Assembly: GCA_021650895.1 (NCBI GenBank)
Contig: CP091278.1
Coordinates: 2,261,659 to 2,325,658 of the forward strand
DNA from: Candidatus Jettenia sp.
GTDB taxonomy: Bacteria; Planctomycetota; Brocadiia; Brocadiales; Brocadiaceae
Reading direction: 5' to 3'
DNA length: 64,000 nucleotides
Positions 1 through 8,423 of this stretch are shown one piece after another; within the stretch, counting starts at the first letter, position 1, and each line of letters opens with the position of its first letter. The notes beneath the pieces are model-generated. The model did no database searches, was not told the origin of the DNA, and saw nothing but the letters and a program-made list of their open reading frames with translations. Position numbers and translations under genes: made by a program.

Positions 1-526
1 CCCGGCATATTTTAAATCCATTATACTCCGCAGGATTATGAGAAGCAGTGACCATCACGCTTCCATCGTATTTGTAATACCCTACAGCAAAATAGGTCAT
101 CTCTGTTGACACGACCCCTACGTTAATGACATTTAATCCAGCGGTACATATACCCTCAACCAGGGCATTGGCAAGTGATTTAGAAGAAGACCTCATATCC
201 CTGCCCACAACAATATTTTTAACATTCGAATTTTCCTGCCGAAAGAATTGTGCTATCGAAAACCCAATTTTTCGTGCCGTCAGGTCATCGATTTCAGCAG
301 GATATTTTCCCCGAATATCATAGCTTTTAAAAATACCCATGGACAGTTTAGGCTCAACATCAGATTGGCTTTGACTTGCAGGCTCAACTTTATTTAAGCA
401 TACATTGCATTTGGGGTAACTTACCCTTTGCCTTCCTTTGCATACAGAGTCACTAATCGTATATGATTCACCCGGGCAGCGATGTTGATTCCCCCGGATA
501 TTTTCTATCATGTGTTCTCTTCTCAT
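1..526 (-). CDS. Phosphomannomutase/phosphoglucomutase, 5' part, with N-terminal zinc-ribbon-like extension
   Basis: The gene runs off the left edge, so only about 175 residues are seen. The catalytic phosphoserine motif TASHNP lies near residues 162-167, and the segment from residue 63 (MGIFKSYDIRG) matches the start of alpha-D-phosphohexomutases, which interconvert mannose or glucose 1- and 6-phosphates. The frame stays open for 62 codons further upstream to an ATG at 526. That ATG has a good Shine-Dalgarno (GGGAG, 8 nt away), whereas the ATG at 340 has none. The extension holds Cys17, Cys29, Cys40 and Cys43, ending in a CxxC pair, like a small zinc ribbon. Its role is unknown. Sugar-nucleotide supply fits the nearby UDP-glucuronate decarboxylase. 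Confidence 0.85.
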   Translation of the reverse strand, partial: MRREHMIENIRGNQHRCPGESYTISDSVCKGRQRVSYPKCNVCLNKVEPASQSQSDVEPKLSMGIFKSYDIRGKYPAEIDDLTARKIGFSIAQFFRQENSNVKNIVVGRDMRSSSKSLANALVEGICTAGLNVINVGVVSTEMTYFAVGYYKYDGSVMVTASHNPAEYNGFKICR

Positions 527-888
527 AAATATTTCTCCCGAATCTCCGCAGGATAGTTCTTGCTCTCTCTTGTGGGTATGCACCAAACCTGTTGGAGATA
601 ATTTTTATTCCTGTCTCAAATTTATACTTAGGAATTTCAATTCCGTTCCGTGGGGCAAGGCTAAAGCCTCGCCCTACATCGGTCCTATTTTTCCCATGAG
701 AAGGGGGTTGCACAAAAAGTATTTGCTTGTGCGCAATTCATAAGGGTGAATACAAGATTCGCCCCTACCTGATATGGTATACATGCGCTCATTTTCAGGA
801 CTTTTTGGACAACCTCCTACTGTTAAAGGTAGCCTAATTTACTATGTACCGTTCGTTTTTACAATCTCTTACAAACAGGATATTCACG
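527..888. other. Gene-poor gap with one palindromic repeat
   Basis: About 360 bp separate the phosphomannomutase start from the flavoprotein stop. The only recognisable structure is the repeat near 650-680. Open frames here are short and lack ribosome binding sites. Confidence 0.6.
650..680. repeat. Half copy of the GTAGGGCAAGG palindromic repeat
   Basis: The hairpin GGCAAGGCTAAAGCCTCGCC is followed by CTACATC and preceded by an AATTTCAATT stretch that also precedes the copies at 21.9 and 63.2 kb. This is one of about nine dispersed copies in the window. Confidence 0.7.
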
Positions 889-1467
889 CTATACATCAAG
901 CAATCGTTTACCTTCATCAAATGCCTGTTGCAATAATTCCTTTCTTTTATTTACAGCGCCTTTTTCCTCTAAGCCGGAACACAACAGTTCACCCGTATAT
1001 CGTGTATCTAATACATGAAAGAAAGATCGTATTGTTTTTACCGCACCTGTAAATAAGTCCTCCCCTCCATTGCGTGCTGCCGTTGCGATGAGAAAGCCCC
1101 GGGCAATCCTTCCACTTTCCCTGATTGGTGAATGTAAAATATATTTCCTGGCCCAAAAAGCCTGACATCGGTCAATAAGAGTTTTTAATTGAGCGCTTAG
1201 ACCCATAAAATAGATGGGAGATGCTACTATAATACCATCTGCTGCTACCAATTGAGAATAAATCTTTTCCATATCATCGTTTATAACGCAGTTACCTTTT
1301 TCAAAACACCCGTTGCAGGAATTACAAGGGGCGATATGTAAATCACGGATAATGATCTTTTCTGTATCTGCACCACTTGATGCAGCTCCTTGTATGGCGT
1401 GATTGAGTAATATATCAGAATTCCCATGAGCACGCGGGCTACCAAAAATACCAATTACTTTTTTCAT
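889..1467 (-). CDS. Iron-sulfur flavoprotein (NADPH-dependent FMN reductase family)
   Basis: This 192-residue protein has a flavodoxin-like fold, with the FMN phosphate-binding loop GSPRAHGNSD at residues 9-18 and SPIYF at 83-87. Between them is a compact cluster, Cys48, Cys51, Cys54 and Cys60 (CxxCxxCx5C), the arrangement that binds a 4Fe-4S cluster in archaeal-type iron-sulfur flavoproteins. The family moves electrons between ferredoxin-type donors and small acceptors such as O2, peroxide or quinones in anaerobes. The gene starts 10 bp after the stop of the upstream decarboxylase on the same strand, so the two are probably cotranscribed. The physiological partner is unknown. Confidence 0.85.
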   Translation of the reverse strand: MKKVIGIFGSPRAHGNSDILLNHAIQGAASSGADTEKIIIRDLHIAPCNSCNGCFEKGNCVINDDMEKIYSQLVAADGIIVASPIYFMGLSAQLKTLIDRCQAFWARKYILHSPIRESGRIARGFLIATAARNGGEDLFTGAVKTIRSFFHVLDTRYTGELLCSGLEEKGAVNKRKELLQQAFDEGKRLLDV

Positions 1468-1477
1468 ATTATATTAC

Positions 1478-2467
1478 TCAGTGAATAGACACGCAATTCT
1501 CTTTGTTTTCTTTGTCGCCGGGATTATCATTCAATCTTTGTAATGCATCTTTAAAATAAGTAAGTGTTTTATGAAGTCCATCATTACGTGAAACTTTAGG
1601 TTCCCAGCATAAAACCCTCTTTGCCTTGGAAATATCGGGCTGCCGAATTCTGGGATCATCAACAGGAAGCGGTTGAAATACAACCTTGCTTTTGCTTTCC
1701 GTAATGGCAAGTATCTCTTTTGCCAGTTGAAGAACCGTTATTTCTTCAGGGTTCCCGATATTCACGGGATCATGCTCATGAGAGACAAGTAATCGATAGA
1801 TGCCGTCTACAAGGTCAGAAACATAGCAAAAGCTTCTCGTCTGAGAGCCATTCCCAAATACCGTGATATGTTCACCTTTGAGCGCCTGATGCATAAAATT
1901 AGGCAATGCGCGGCCATCTTTCATGCGCATCCTGGGCCCATACGTGTTAAATATTCTTACTATCCTGGTATCCACCTGATGATAACGATGATACGCCATA
2001 GTCATTGCTTCCGCAAATCGTTTTGCCTCATCATAGACCCCCCTGGGTCCTATGGGATTTACATGCCCCCAATAATCTTCCCGCTGAGGATGAACTTGCG
2101 GATCTCCATAAACTTCAGAGGTAGATGCCAGAAGAAATCTTGCCTTCTTCGCTTTAGCCAATCCAAGACTGTTTAAGGTACCCAAAGAGCCAACCTTCAA
2201 AGTCTGTATCGGAAATTCCAGATAATCTAAAGGGCTTGCCGGCGATGCAAAATGCAGCACATTGTCTACGTGCCCATTCACATACATATAATCACTTACG
2301 TTATGTCTTATAAAGCGAAATTGGCTATTTCCTATGAGATGAACAATATTTTCCGCCTTACCTGTCAGCAAATTGTCGATACATATAACCTCATGGCCTT
2401 TTTCTATTAAATAATCACACAAATGTGAACCAATAAATCCCGCCCCCCCAGTAATTACTGTTCGCAT
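1478..2467 (-). CDS. UDP-glucuronate decarboxylase (UXS-type SDR epimerase)
   Basis: This is an extended short-chain dehydrogenase of 329 residues. It has the NAD-binding GGAGFIGS at 7-14, the STSEVYGDP segment and the catalytic pair Tyr145 and Lys149 in VYDEAK. The HFASPASP and NPIGPR motifs favour UDP-glucuronate decarboxylase (UDP-xylose synthase) over dTDP-glucose dehydratase. An in-frame GTG at 2488 would add seven residues, but GGAGGG nine bases before the ATG at 2467 marks the likely start. It is probably cotranscribed with the flavoprotein downstream. With the nearby phosphohexomutase it suggests nucleotide-sugar synthesis for surface polysaccharide. Confidence 0.85.
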   Translation of the reverse strand: MRTVITGGAGFIGSHLCDYLIEKGHEVICIDNLLTGKAENIVHLIGNSQFRFIRHNVSDYMYVNGHVDNVLHFASPASPLDYLEFPIQTLKVGSLGTLNSLGLAKAKKARFLLASTSEVYGDPQVHPQREDYWGHVNPIGPRGVYDEAKRFAEAMTMAYHRYHQVDTRIVRIFNTYGPRMRMKDGRALPNFMHQALKGEHITVFGNGSQTRSFCYVSDLVDGIYRLLVSHEHDPVNIGNPEEITVLQLAKEILAITESKSKVVFQPLPVDDPRIRQPDISKAKRVLCWEPKVSRNDGLHKTLTYFKDALQRLNDNPGDKENKENCVSIH

Positions 2468-2538
2468 ACCGGTTAGCCCTCCAAGCACCGTAATTATAAT
2501 ATTATAAAGGAATTACGATGGATTCTACAACATTTTTA

Positions 2539-2566
2539 TTGATATTCAAGTGTGAAATATTATAAC
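2539..2566 (+). promoter_or_regulatory. Possible sigma70-type promoter upstream of nadB
   Basis: TTGATA and TATAAC are separated by 16 bases in the divergent gap before nadB. This is consensus matching by eye only. The nadB start codon is about 110 bases downstream. Confidence 0.3.
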
Positions 2567-2675
2567 CAAACTTCTCTGCGTGGTTGTACAGGCTTTTTAT
2601 CTCATAGAATTACTTAAAATAAGGTACAAATCTTAAGGCTTGTACTGAACTTAGCCCAATGATAAAATCTGTTGC

Positions 2676-4278
2676 ATGAAAAAGCAAAAAGAACCAAAAA
2701 GATACCTTATTTCCTTCGATAGTAATACCACATCCCATGTCTTTACTGATGTGCTAGTGATCGGAAGTGGTTTGGCAGGTCTTAGCGCTGCCATACAGGC
2801 TGCGCAGTATGGTTCGGTGCTGGTGGTTACAAAGGATAAAATCGATGAGAATAATACCGCGTATGCACAGGGTGGTATTGCCGTAGTATTATCTGCACAA
2901 GACACCGTGATGAAACATATGAAAGACACCTTAGATGCCGGTCAGGGTTTATGCAATACAGCAGCAGTAAGGACAATTGTTAGTGAAGGCCAAACAAGTA
3001 AAAAAACTGATTGAATACGGCGCAGCGTTTGATAGGGAAGATGATCATTTGATCTTTACCCAGGAAGGCGGACATAGTTTTCCACGCATCATACGCGCAC
3101 GAGGCGATTCTACCGGTAGGGAAGTGGAACATACCCTTATCCATGTCGCAAGAGAACATCAAAATATCAAGATCTTTGAACACACCTTTACGATAGACCT
3201 CATCACGAGAGATAACGTATGTCATGGCGCAGTTGCCTGGCACATAAAAAAAGGAACCATGTTAATTTGGGCAAAGCGTACTATTTTGGCAACAGGAGGA
3301 TGCGGACAGGTCTATCGCGAGACAACGAATCCTGATGTGGCAACCGGCGATGGAGTGGCAATGGCCTACCGGGCTGGTGCGGCCCTCCAGGATATGGAGT
3401 TTATCCAGTTTCATCCCACGACATTGTATATTGCAGGAGCAGTACGATTTCTCATTACAGAAACGGTAAGAGGAGAGGGAGGAATATTACGGAATAAAAA
3501 GGGGGTGCGGTTTATGCCAAAATATCATCCCCAGGCTGAACTAGCGCCCAGAGATGTCGTCAGCCAGAGTATTTTAAAAGAGATGCAAAAAACCGACCAT
3601 ACAAATGTGTATATAGATGTCCGCCACATTGCAAAAGAACGATTATATGCTCGTTTCCCAAAAATCAAAGAAATTTGCGCCTCATTTGGGATCGATATTG
3701 CCAAAGACCTGATTCCTGTGCGTCCCAGCGCCCATTATATGATTGGCGGAGTCAAGGTTAATCGTTTTTCAAGAACCAGCATTCAACAACTCTACGCTTG
3801 TGGCGAAGTCGCATGCACCGGAATGCATGGAGCAAATCGGCTTGGCAGTAATTCTCTTCTCGAGGGTTTGGTAACAGGTCACATGGCAGGAGCGGATGCC
3901 GGTAAATCGATCCAAAGAACGAAACGTGAATTGATGCCCTATGCTGTTCGTGAGTCTGTGGGCTTATCAAAGATTAGCTGGTTGGATTTACATGATATCG
4001 GAAATTCTCTCAAGAGCCTTATGTGGAGGGATGCCGGTATTGAACGTGACGAAAGACACTTACTTGAGGCAGAAGAAATGATTGAAATGTGGTGCAGTTA
4101 TGTCATGGACAAAGAATTCTCAAACACTATTGGGTGGGAGTTACAGAACATGCTTTTAGTCTCTCAGCTCATTGTATCTTTTGCCCGTAAACGGAAAGAA
4201 TCCCGAGGTGTTCACCATCGCACAGATTATTCTGAAATAGATAATATTCAATGGAAAAAACATACGATAAAAAAATAG
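2676..4278 (+). pseudogene. nadB: L-aspartate oxidase, interrupted by a frameshift
   Basis: L-aspartate oxidase makes iminoaspartate for NAD synthesis. The first 112 codons (to 3014) carry the FAD-binding DVLVIGSGLAGLSAA segment and the AQGGIA motif. The rest continues in another frame from about 2990 to 4278 with FHPTT, HYMIGGVKV and the ANRLGSNSLLEG motif. Together they make about 535 residues, the normal NadB length. The break falls after VSEG, where homologues have Pro before the LI..G..FD segment; two bases seem to be missing (or one is extra). Both halves are otherwise intact, so this is either a sequencing error or a very recent mutation. No nadA or nadC is adjacent. Confidence 0.85.
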
Positions 4279-4436
4279 TATGGATTTTCTGACAGGGTTT
4301 TATCTTCAGAATATGTGTTCCTGTCATTTTCCTTGACAACCCTCAATTTTGTCATTAAAGTAAGATGTCTAATAGACGCTATCTGCCTTTTAACCATTGA
4401 TTTAGTTATTGTACTCTCATAGACAAGCGATTTTCG

Positions 4437-4850
4437 ATGAAATTTCTGACCGAATACATGACCTTTCATACCAGGAAACGCCGTGAATTTATAAACATCA
4501 CACAAGAGGTATCCAGGGTACTTCTGAAGAGCGGCGTTCAGGAGGGTATGATTTTAGTCTCTGCCATGCATATAACATCAGGAGTTTTTATTAACGATGC
4601 TGAACTTGGTCTTCATCGGGATATTGAAGAATGGCTCTTAAAGATCATTCCAGAAGGTCATGACTATTACCATCACAGGACAGGAGAGGTAAACGGAGAT
4701 GCGCATCTCAGAAATATCCTTGTCGGCCACCAGGTAATCGTGCCGGTAACTAAAGGAAAACTGGACCTCGGTCCATGGCAGCAGGTATTTTATGCCGAAT
4801 TTGATGGTTTGCGCGACAAACGACTCATTATTAAAGTCATGGGTGAATAA
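4437..4850 (+). CDS. YjbQ family protein (UPF0047)
   Basis: This 137-residue protein shows the YjbQ signature: REFINIT near the start, the central [14 protein letters not shown] segment, and a C-terminal half with [15 protein letters not shown] and [14 protein letters not shown]. The conserved His, Asp and Glu residues suggest a metal site. Family members have been reported to make thiamine phosphate weakly when overproduced, but the true role is unsettled. An ATG at 4458 is an alternative start. The gene stands alone between nadB and the C1 cluster. Confidence 0.85.
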   Translation: MKFLTEYMTFHTRKRREFINITQEVSRVLLKSGVQEGMILVSAMHITSGVFINDAELGLHRDIEEWLLKIIPEGHDYYHHRTGEVNGDAHLRNILVGHQVIVPVTKGKLDLGPWQQVFYAEFDGLRDKRLIIKVMGE

Positions 4851-4908
4851 TACTTTTTAAACAATATCTGGTAACCCGATACTAAAAAAATAAAATCCGA
4901 ATCATACA

Positions 4909-4927
4909 GACACCCCGGCGGGGCGTC
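4909..4927. promoter_or_regulatory. GC-rich imperfect palindrome before the GltD/MvhD fusion gene
   Basis: GACACCCCGGCGGGGCGTC reads almost the same on both strands, about 20 bases before the start codon at 4948, in AT-rich surroundings. It could be an operator or a leader hairpin. The function is unknown. Confidence 0.3.
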
Positions 4928-4947
4928 TCTCTTTCATAATCATAGTT

Positions 4948-7014
4948 ATGAATACAACAGGTAAAAAATCTGATAAAAAAATAGACGAAGAAGCTCCCTG
5001 TATTGTGGCCTGCCCAATCCGTCAGGATGCGAGGGATTATATACAACTTATTGCCAGAGGGCGTTTTCAAGAAGCATACCAGCTCGTAAGATCAAGAAAC
5101 CCCTTGCCTTCGGCATGTGGCCGTATTTGTACTCATCCCTGCGAAACAAAATGCCGGCGGAATAGCACCGAGACCCCGATTGCCATTGCATGGCTTAAAC
5201 GTTTTCTTGGTGATAACTTTTCTGAAGAAATCAGCAAAATACCTATTGAAAAATATCCTGAAAGAATCGCTATCATTGGCGCAGGGCCAGCCGGGCTTGC
5301 AGTAGCTAATGATTTAGCCCTTTTAGGCTATTCATGTACAATCTTTGAATCCAATTCCACTCCAGGTGGTATGCTCCGTATGGGTGTACCAACCTATCGT
5401 CTTCCCAGAACGGCTATTGATAAGGATGTCGAATTTATTAAAAAATTAGGGGTTGAAATCAAATATAATACAACTTTTGGTACGGATATTACCTTCGACA
5501 GCTTAAAAAAAGAAGGTTTTTCGGCAATTTTTATCGGCGTGGGACTGCTGGAAAGCCGTACCTTAAATATTGAAGGTGTACAACTTGATGGTGTCATCAG
5601 GGGTGTATCGTTTTTACATGAGGTAAATACCACGGGAAGGGCAAATATCGGAAAGAACGTGCTGGTGATCGGCGGAGGCGCTGTTGCTATGGATTGCGCA
5701 CGAACGGCATTGCGCCTGAAACCAGATAAGGTATCCGTTGCCTGCCTTGAATCCCGTAAGGAAATGCCAACAACTGATTTTGAAATCGAAGAAGCTGTTC
5801 ATGAAGGGGTGATACTGCACAACTCTGTAGGTCCAAAACGTATCCTCGGCAAAGACGGAAGGGCAACAGGATTGGAAATCCTTAAAGTAAAATATGTCTT
5901 TGATGAGCAAAAACGTTTCAATCCTGCATTCTACGATGGTTCGGAATCTGTTATTGACGCGGATACCATTATCCTCGCAATAGGGCAAGCATCAAACCTT
6001 TCTTTCTTAAAGGGCCAGGAAAGGATTCAAGTGACAAGAGGTGGCACCCTCGTAGTCAATCCAACCACATTCAGCACCGCTCTGCATGGTGTTTATGCAG
6101 GGGGTGATATTGTTTTGGGCCGGGGAACCATGACCGAAGGTATGGCACAAGGTAAGAAAGCGGCACTTGCCATTCACAATGCCCTGAGAAATACAACCCT
6201 AAAAGATGAAAAGTGGAATGATAAGACCGCAGTATCTGATATTGCCCCGTCCAGGATTGCTCTTATTAAGAAAGAGCAAAAACAGGAAATGCCCACCATG
6301 TCCTCAGAGAAAAGGTTGGATAATTTTGATGAGGTAGAATTGGGATTTTCAATCAATGCAGCCGTAAAGGAGGCGCAGCGGTGTATGAATTGCGGCGCAG
6401 GTGCCTTCGTGGATGACAACCTCTGCGTAGGATGCCTTACCTGCGTGAGGATATGCCCTTTTGAAGTGCCTGAAATTAAAAAGGGAGATACCACAGCTTA
6501 TATTAATGGAGATTGCCAATCCTGTGGTCTCTGTGTTGTGGAATGTCCTGCCAGAGCCATCAGCTTTAAAACACCTTTGGAAGATCAGGGAAAAGATACC
6601 CTTCAGGCTGTATCTCAAGATACATTCATTCAGGGTGTAAAACCTCTTATTATCAACTTTTATTGCCAATACGGTGCATATAATGAAGATAAAATCGATA
6701 CCATAAATAATTTACTCTTCTTTCATGTCAGAAGAGTAGGCGTACTGGGGCTTGGCAAGGTGGATCCTTCACTCTACCTGAAGGCATTTGAATTAGGTGC
6801 TCATGGGGTATTAGTAACGGCATGCAAGGGCGATACCTGTCATTTTTGTAAAGAGCAGGAGTGGATTGAAAGACGGACAAAATTTACTGCTCAGCTTCTT
6901 TCTGGATTAGGAATGGATGCCCGTCGATTTAGGACTCATTTCATTTCTTCGCAGAACGGTAAAGAAATCCTTGAGATAGCCTTTAACATGATTGAAGAAT
7001 TAAGAAATATATAA
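4948..7014 (+). CDS. GltD-like flavoprotein fused to 2[4Fe-4S] ferredoxin and MvhD-like domain
   Basis: This 688-residue protein has three parts. Residues 18-67 carry the Cys-rich segment of glutamate-synthase small subunits. Residues 107-420 hold the FAD/NAD(P) module with GAGPAG and GGGAVAMD nucleotide-binding loops. Residues 479-550 hold CxxC-rich 4Fe-4S motifs. From about residue 567 an MvhD-like domain follows, the subunit that links hydrogenase to heterodisulfide reductase. Two of the usual [2Fe-2S] cysteines appear replaced (CQYG for CxxC, LGLG for CSG), and an extra Cys sits in CHFCKE. Directly upstream of metV, it is probably the electron-transfer subunit of the methylene-tetrahydrofolate reductase complex. 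The partner assignment is inferred from gene order. Confidence 0.8.
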   Translation: MNTTGKKSDKKIDEEAPCIVACPIRQDARDYIQLIARGRFQEAYQLVRSRNPLPSACGRICTHPCETKCRRNSTETPIAIAWLKRFLGDNFSEEISKIPIEKYPERIAIIGAGPAGLAVANDLALLGYSCTIFESNSTPGGMLRMGVPTYRLPRTAIDKDVEFIKKLGVEIKYNTTFGTDITFDSLKKEGFSAIFIGVGLLESRTLNIEGVQLDGVIRGVSFLHEVNTTGRANIGKNVLVIGGGAVAMDCARTALRLKPDKVSVACLESRKEMPTTDFEIEEAVHEGVILHNSVGPKRILGKDGRATGLEILKVKYVFDEQKRFNPAFYDGSESVIDADTIILAIGQASNLSFLKGQERIQVTRGGTLVVNPTTFSTALHGVYAGGDIVLGRGTMTEGMAQGKKAALAIHNALRNTTLKDEKWNDKTAVSDIAPSRIALIKKEQKQEMPTMSSEKRLDNFDEVELGFSINAAVKEAQRCMNCGAGAFVDDNLCVGCLTCVRICPFEVPEIKKGDTTAYINGDCQSCGLCVVECPARAISFKTPLEDQGKDTLQAVSQDTFIQGVKPLIINFYCQYGAYNEDKIDTINNLLFFHVRRVGVLGLGKVDPSLYLKAFELGAHGVLVTACKGDTCHFCKEQEWIERRTKFTAQLLSGLGMDARRFRTHFISSQNGKEILEIAFNMIEELRNI

Positions 7015-7024
7015 CCGAAGAACA

Positions 7025-7082
7025 GCCACAAAGACACCAAGCCACCAAGAGAAATAGTCTTTATACTTTAGGACTTTGTGGC
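7025..7082. repeat. Inverted repeat between the fusion gene and metV
   Basis: GCCACAAAG at 7025-7033 and CTTTGTGGC at 7074-7082 are exact inverted copies. The intervening sequence (ACACCAAGCCACCAAGAG) resembles a dispersed REP-like element. It sits inside the predicted operon. Confidence 0.6.
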
Positions 7083-7134
7083 ATTTCTAATGCTTTTAGT
7101 ATAATTCCGTAAAATTCAGTAATGGATTTTTATT

Positions 7135-7812
7135 ATGATTGTAGCTGCATCAAAACCGTTTCAAGAAATTAAACAGATGCTTTCTGAATTTAGGAAGATC
7201 TGTGTGCTGGGATGTGGTTCGTGCGTAACGATATGCCATACCGGTGGCGAAAAACAGGTTGCAGAACTTGCCGCACAACTCAGGCTTTCTGCCAAATTAG
7301 AAGGCAGGCAAATAGAGGTGAAAGAGGATTCAACGCTCCGGCAGTGTGAGTGGGAATTTATTGATAATATCAGAGAGGTTATTGAAGATTGTGACGCCGT
7401 TCTTTCTATTGCCTGTGGAGTAGGCGTGCAATACATGGCCGAGAAATTTCCCAAGATAAGGATCTTTCCAGGTGTAAACACCACCTTTATGGGTGGACCT
7501 ACGGAACAAGGGATTTTTTGGGAACGGTGTGCCGGATGCGGTAATTGTATCTTGTCGACTACCGGAGGATTGTGTCCGGTAAGCCGATGTGCGAAAAGCC
7601 TCATGAACGGACCGTGTGGTGGCTCTCAAAACGGAAGATGTGAGGTATCACAGGAGACTCCCTGCGTATGGAACCAGATATACGACCAATTGGATACTCA
7701 ACAGCTTTTAGCAACGATGGAAACAATCGTACCACCCAAGGACTGGACTACCGGCGCAGAAAATCATCCACGAAAGATGGTACTTGAACATCTGGTTATA
7801 AAAAAGCAATAG
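7135..7812 (+). CDS. metV: MetV, zinc/iron-sulfur subunit of methylene-tetrahydrofolate reductase
   Basis: This 225-residue protein matches the MTHFR C-terminal (MetV) family. An N-terminal segment has GCGSCVTICHTGG, the middle has AVLSIACGVGVQ, and the C-terminus is very Cys-rich (CAGCGNC, CPVSRCAKSLMNGPCGG). MetV pairs with MetF in acetogens and other Wood-Ljungdahl organisms to reduce methylene-THF to methyl-THF. Its cysteines bind metal clusters that pass electrons from the partner flavoprotein. It lies 120 bp after the fusion gene and before metF, but two toxin-antitoxin genes intervene. No missing conserved Cys was noticed. Confidence 0.9.
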   Translation: MIVAASKPFQEIKQMLSEFRKICVLGCGSCVTICHTGGEKQVAELAAQLRLSAKLEGRQIEVKEDSTLRQCEWEFIDNIREVIEDCDAVLSIACGVGVQYMAEKFPKIRIFPGVNTTFMGGPTEQGIFWERCAGCGNCILSTTGGLCPVSRCAKSLMNGPCGGSQNGRCEVSQETPCVWNQIYDQLDTQQLLATMETIVPPKDWTTGAENHPRKMVLEHLVIKKQ

Positions 7813-7842
7813 ATGATCCCCTTTTATGGGAGGAGACAAATT

Positions 7843-8088
7843 TTGTTAATAGAGTATATCCAGAAGGCAATGGAACTTGCTCACTATGAAATAATTGAAG
7901 ATGAGGGGGCTTATTGGGGAGAGATCTCTGATTTCCAAGGTGTATGGGGAAAAGCAAAAACGCTTGAGAAATGCCGGGAAGAGTTACGAGAGGTTTTGGA
8001 AGAATGGATCATTTTCAGGCTAAAGAACAATCTTGAATTACCAGTGATTGAGGGAATAGATCTTAATATTGTAGAACATGCTACATAA
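7843..8088 (+). CDS. hicB: HicB-like antitoxin
   Basis: HicB antitoxins neutralise the HicA RNase and usually autoregulate the pair. This protein has about 81 residues with the partial RNase-H-like core: YEIIEDEGAYWGEISDFQGVWG, then KTLEKCREELREVLEEW. An in-frame ATG lies at 7813, immediately after the metV stop, but AGGAG at 7831-7835 is placed seven bases before a TTG at 7843, which makes TTG the better start. The stop overlaps the hicA start by one base, so the pair is translationally coupled. It lacks an obvious extra DNA-binding domain, so repression may need another factor. Confidence 0.8.
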   Translation: MLIEYIQKAMELAHYEIIEDEGAYWGEISDFQGVWGKAKTLEKCREELREVLEEWIIFRLKNNLELPVIEGIDLNIVEHAT

Positions 8089-8306
8089 TGGAGAAACTGA
8101 AACTTGTTACGTGGCAGGAATTTGTTTCCAGGATGAAGGAACTTGGATTTGAAGGACCATTCTTTGGTGGAAAGCATCCAAAGATGAAAAAAGGAAATCA
8201 AACAATCATAATCCCTAATAAACATGAATCAGAAATTGGAGTAGGTTTTTTAACGAGGCTTTTGAGACAGGCTGGAATAAGTAAAGAGGAATGGTTAAAT
8301 AAATAA
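8088..8306 (+). CDS. hicA: HicA-like mRNA interferase toxin
   Basis: This 72-residue protein has the dsRBD-like HicA fold. The catalytic His is most likely His30 in GGKHPKMKK, followed by the strand NQTIIIPNK and the helix FLTRLLRQAGIS. HicA toxins bind and cleave mRNA. The start ATG overlaps the hicB stop (TAATG). The order here, antitoxin before toxin, is the reverse of the common hicA-hicB order. The pair lies inside the metV-metF cluster in the same orientation. Confidence 0.85.
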   Translation: MEKLKLVTWQEFVSRMKELGFEGPFFGGKHPKMKKGNQTIIIPNKHESEIGVGFLTRLLRQAGISKEEWLNK

Positions 8307-8423
8307 CCTGAGTTTTAGTTAGTAAATATAAATTTTAACTTAAATACAATTTTCCTGTATTCTTCAATGGCTCTGTGGAATATCTTTTTCGCATTGTGAA
8401 GTACTTCTAATTTTGTTGAAACC

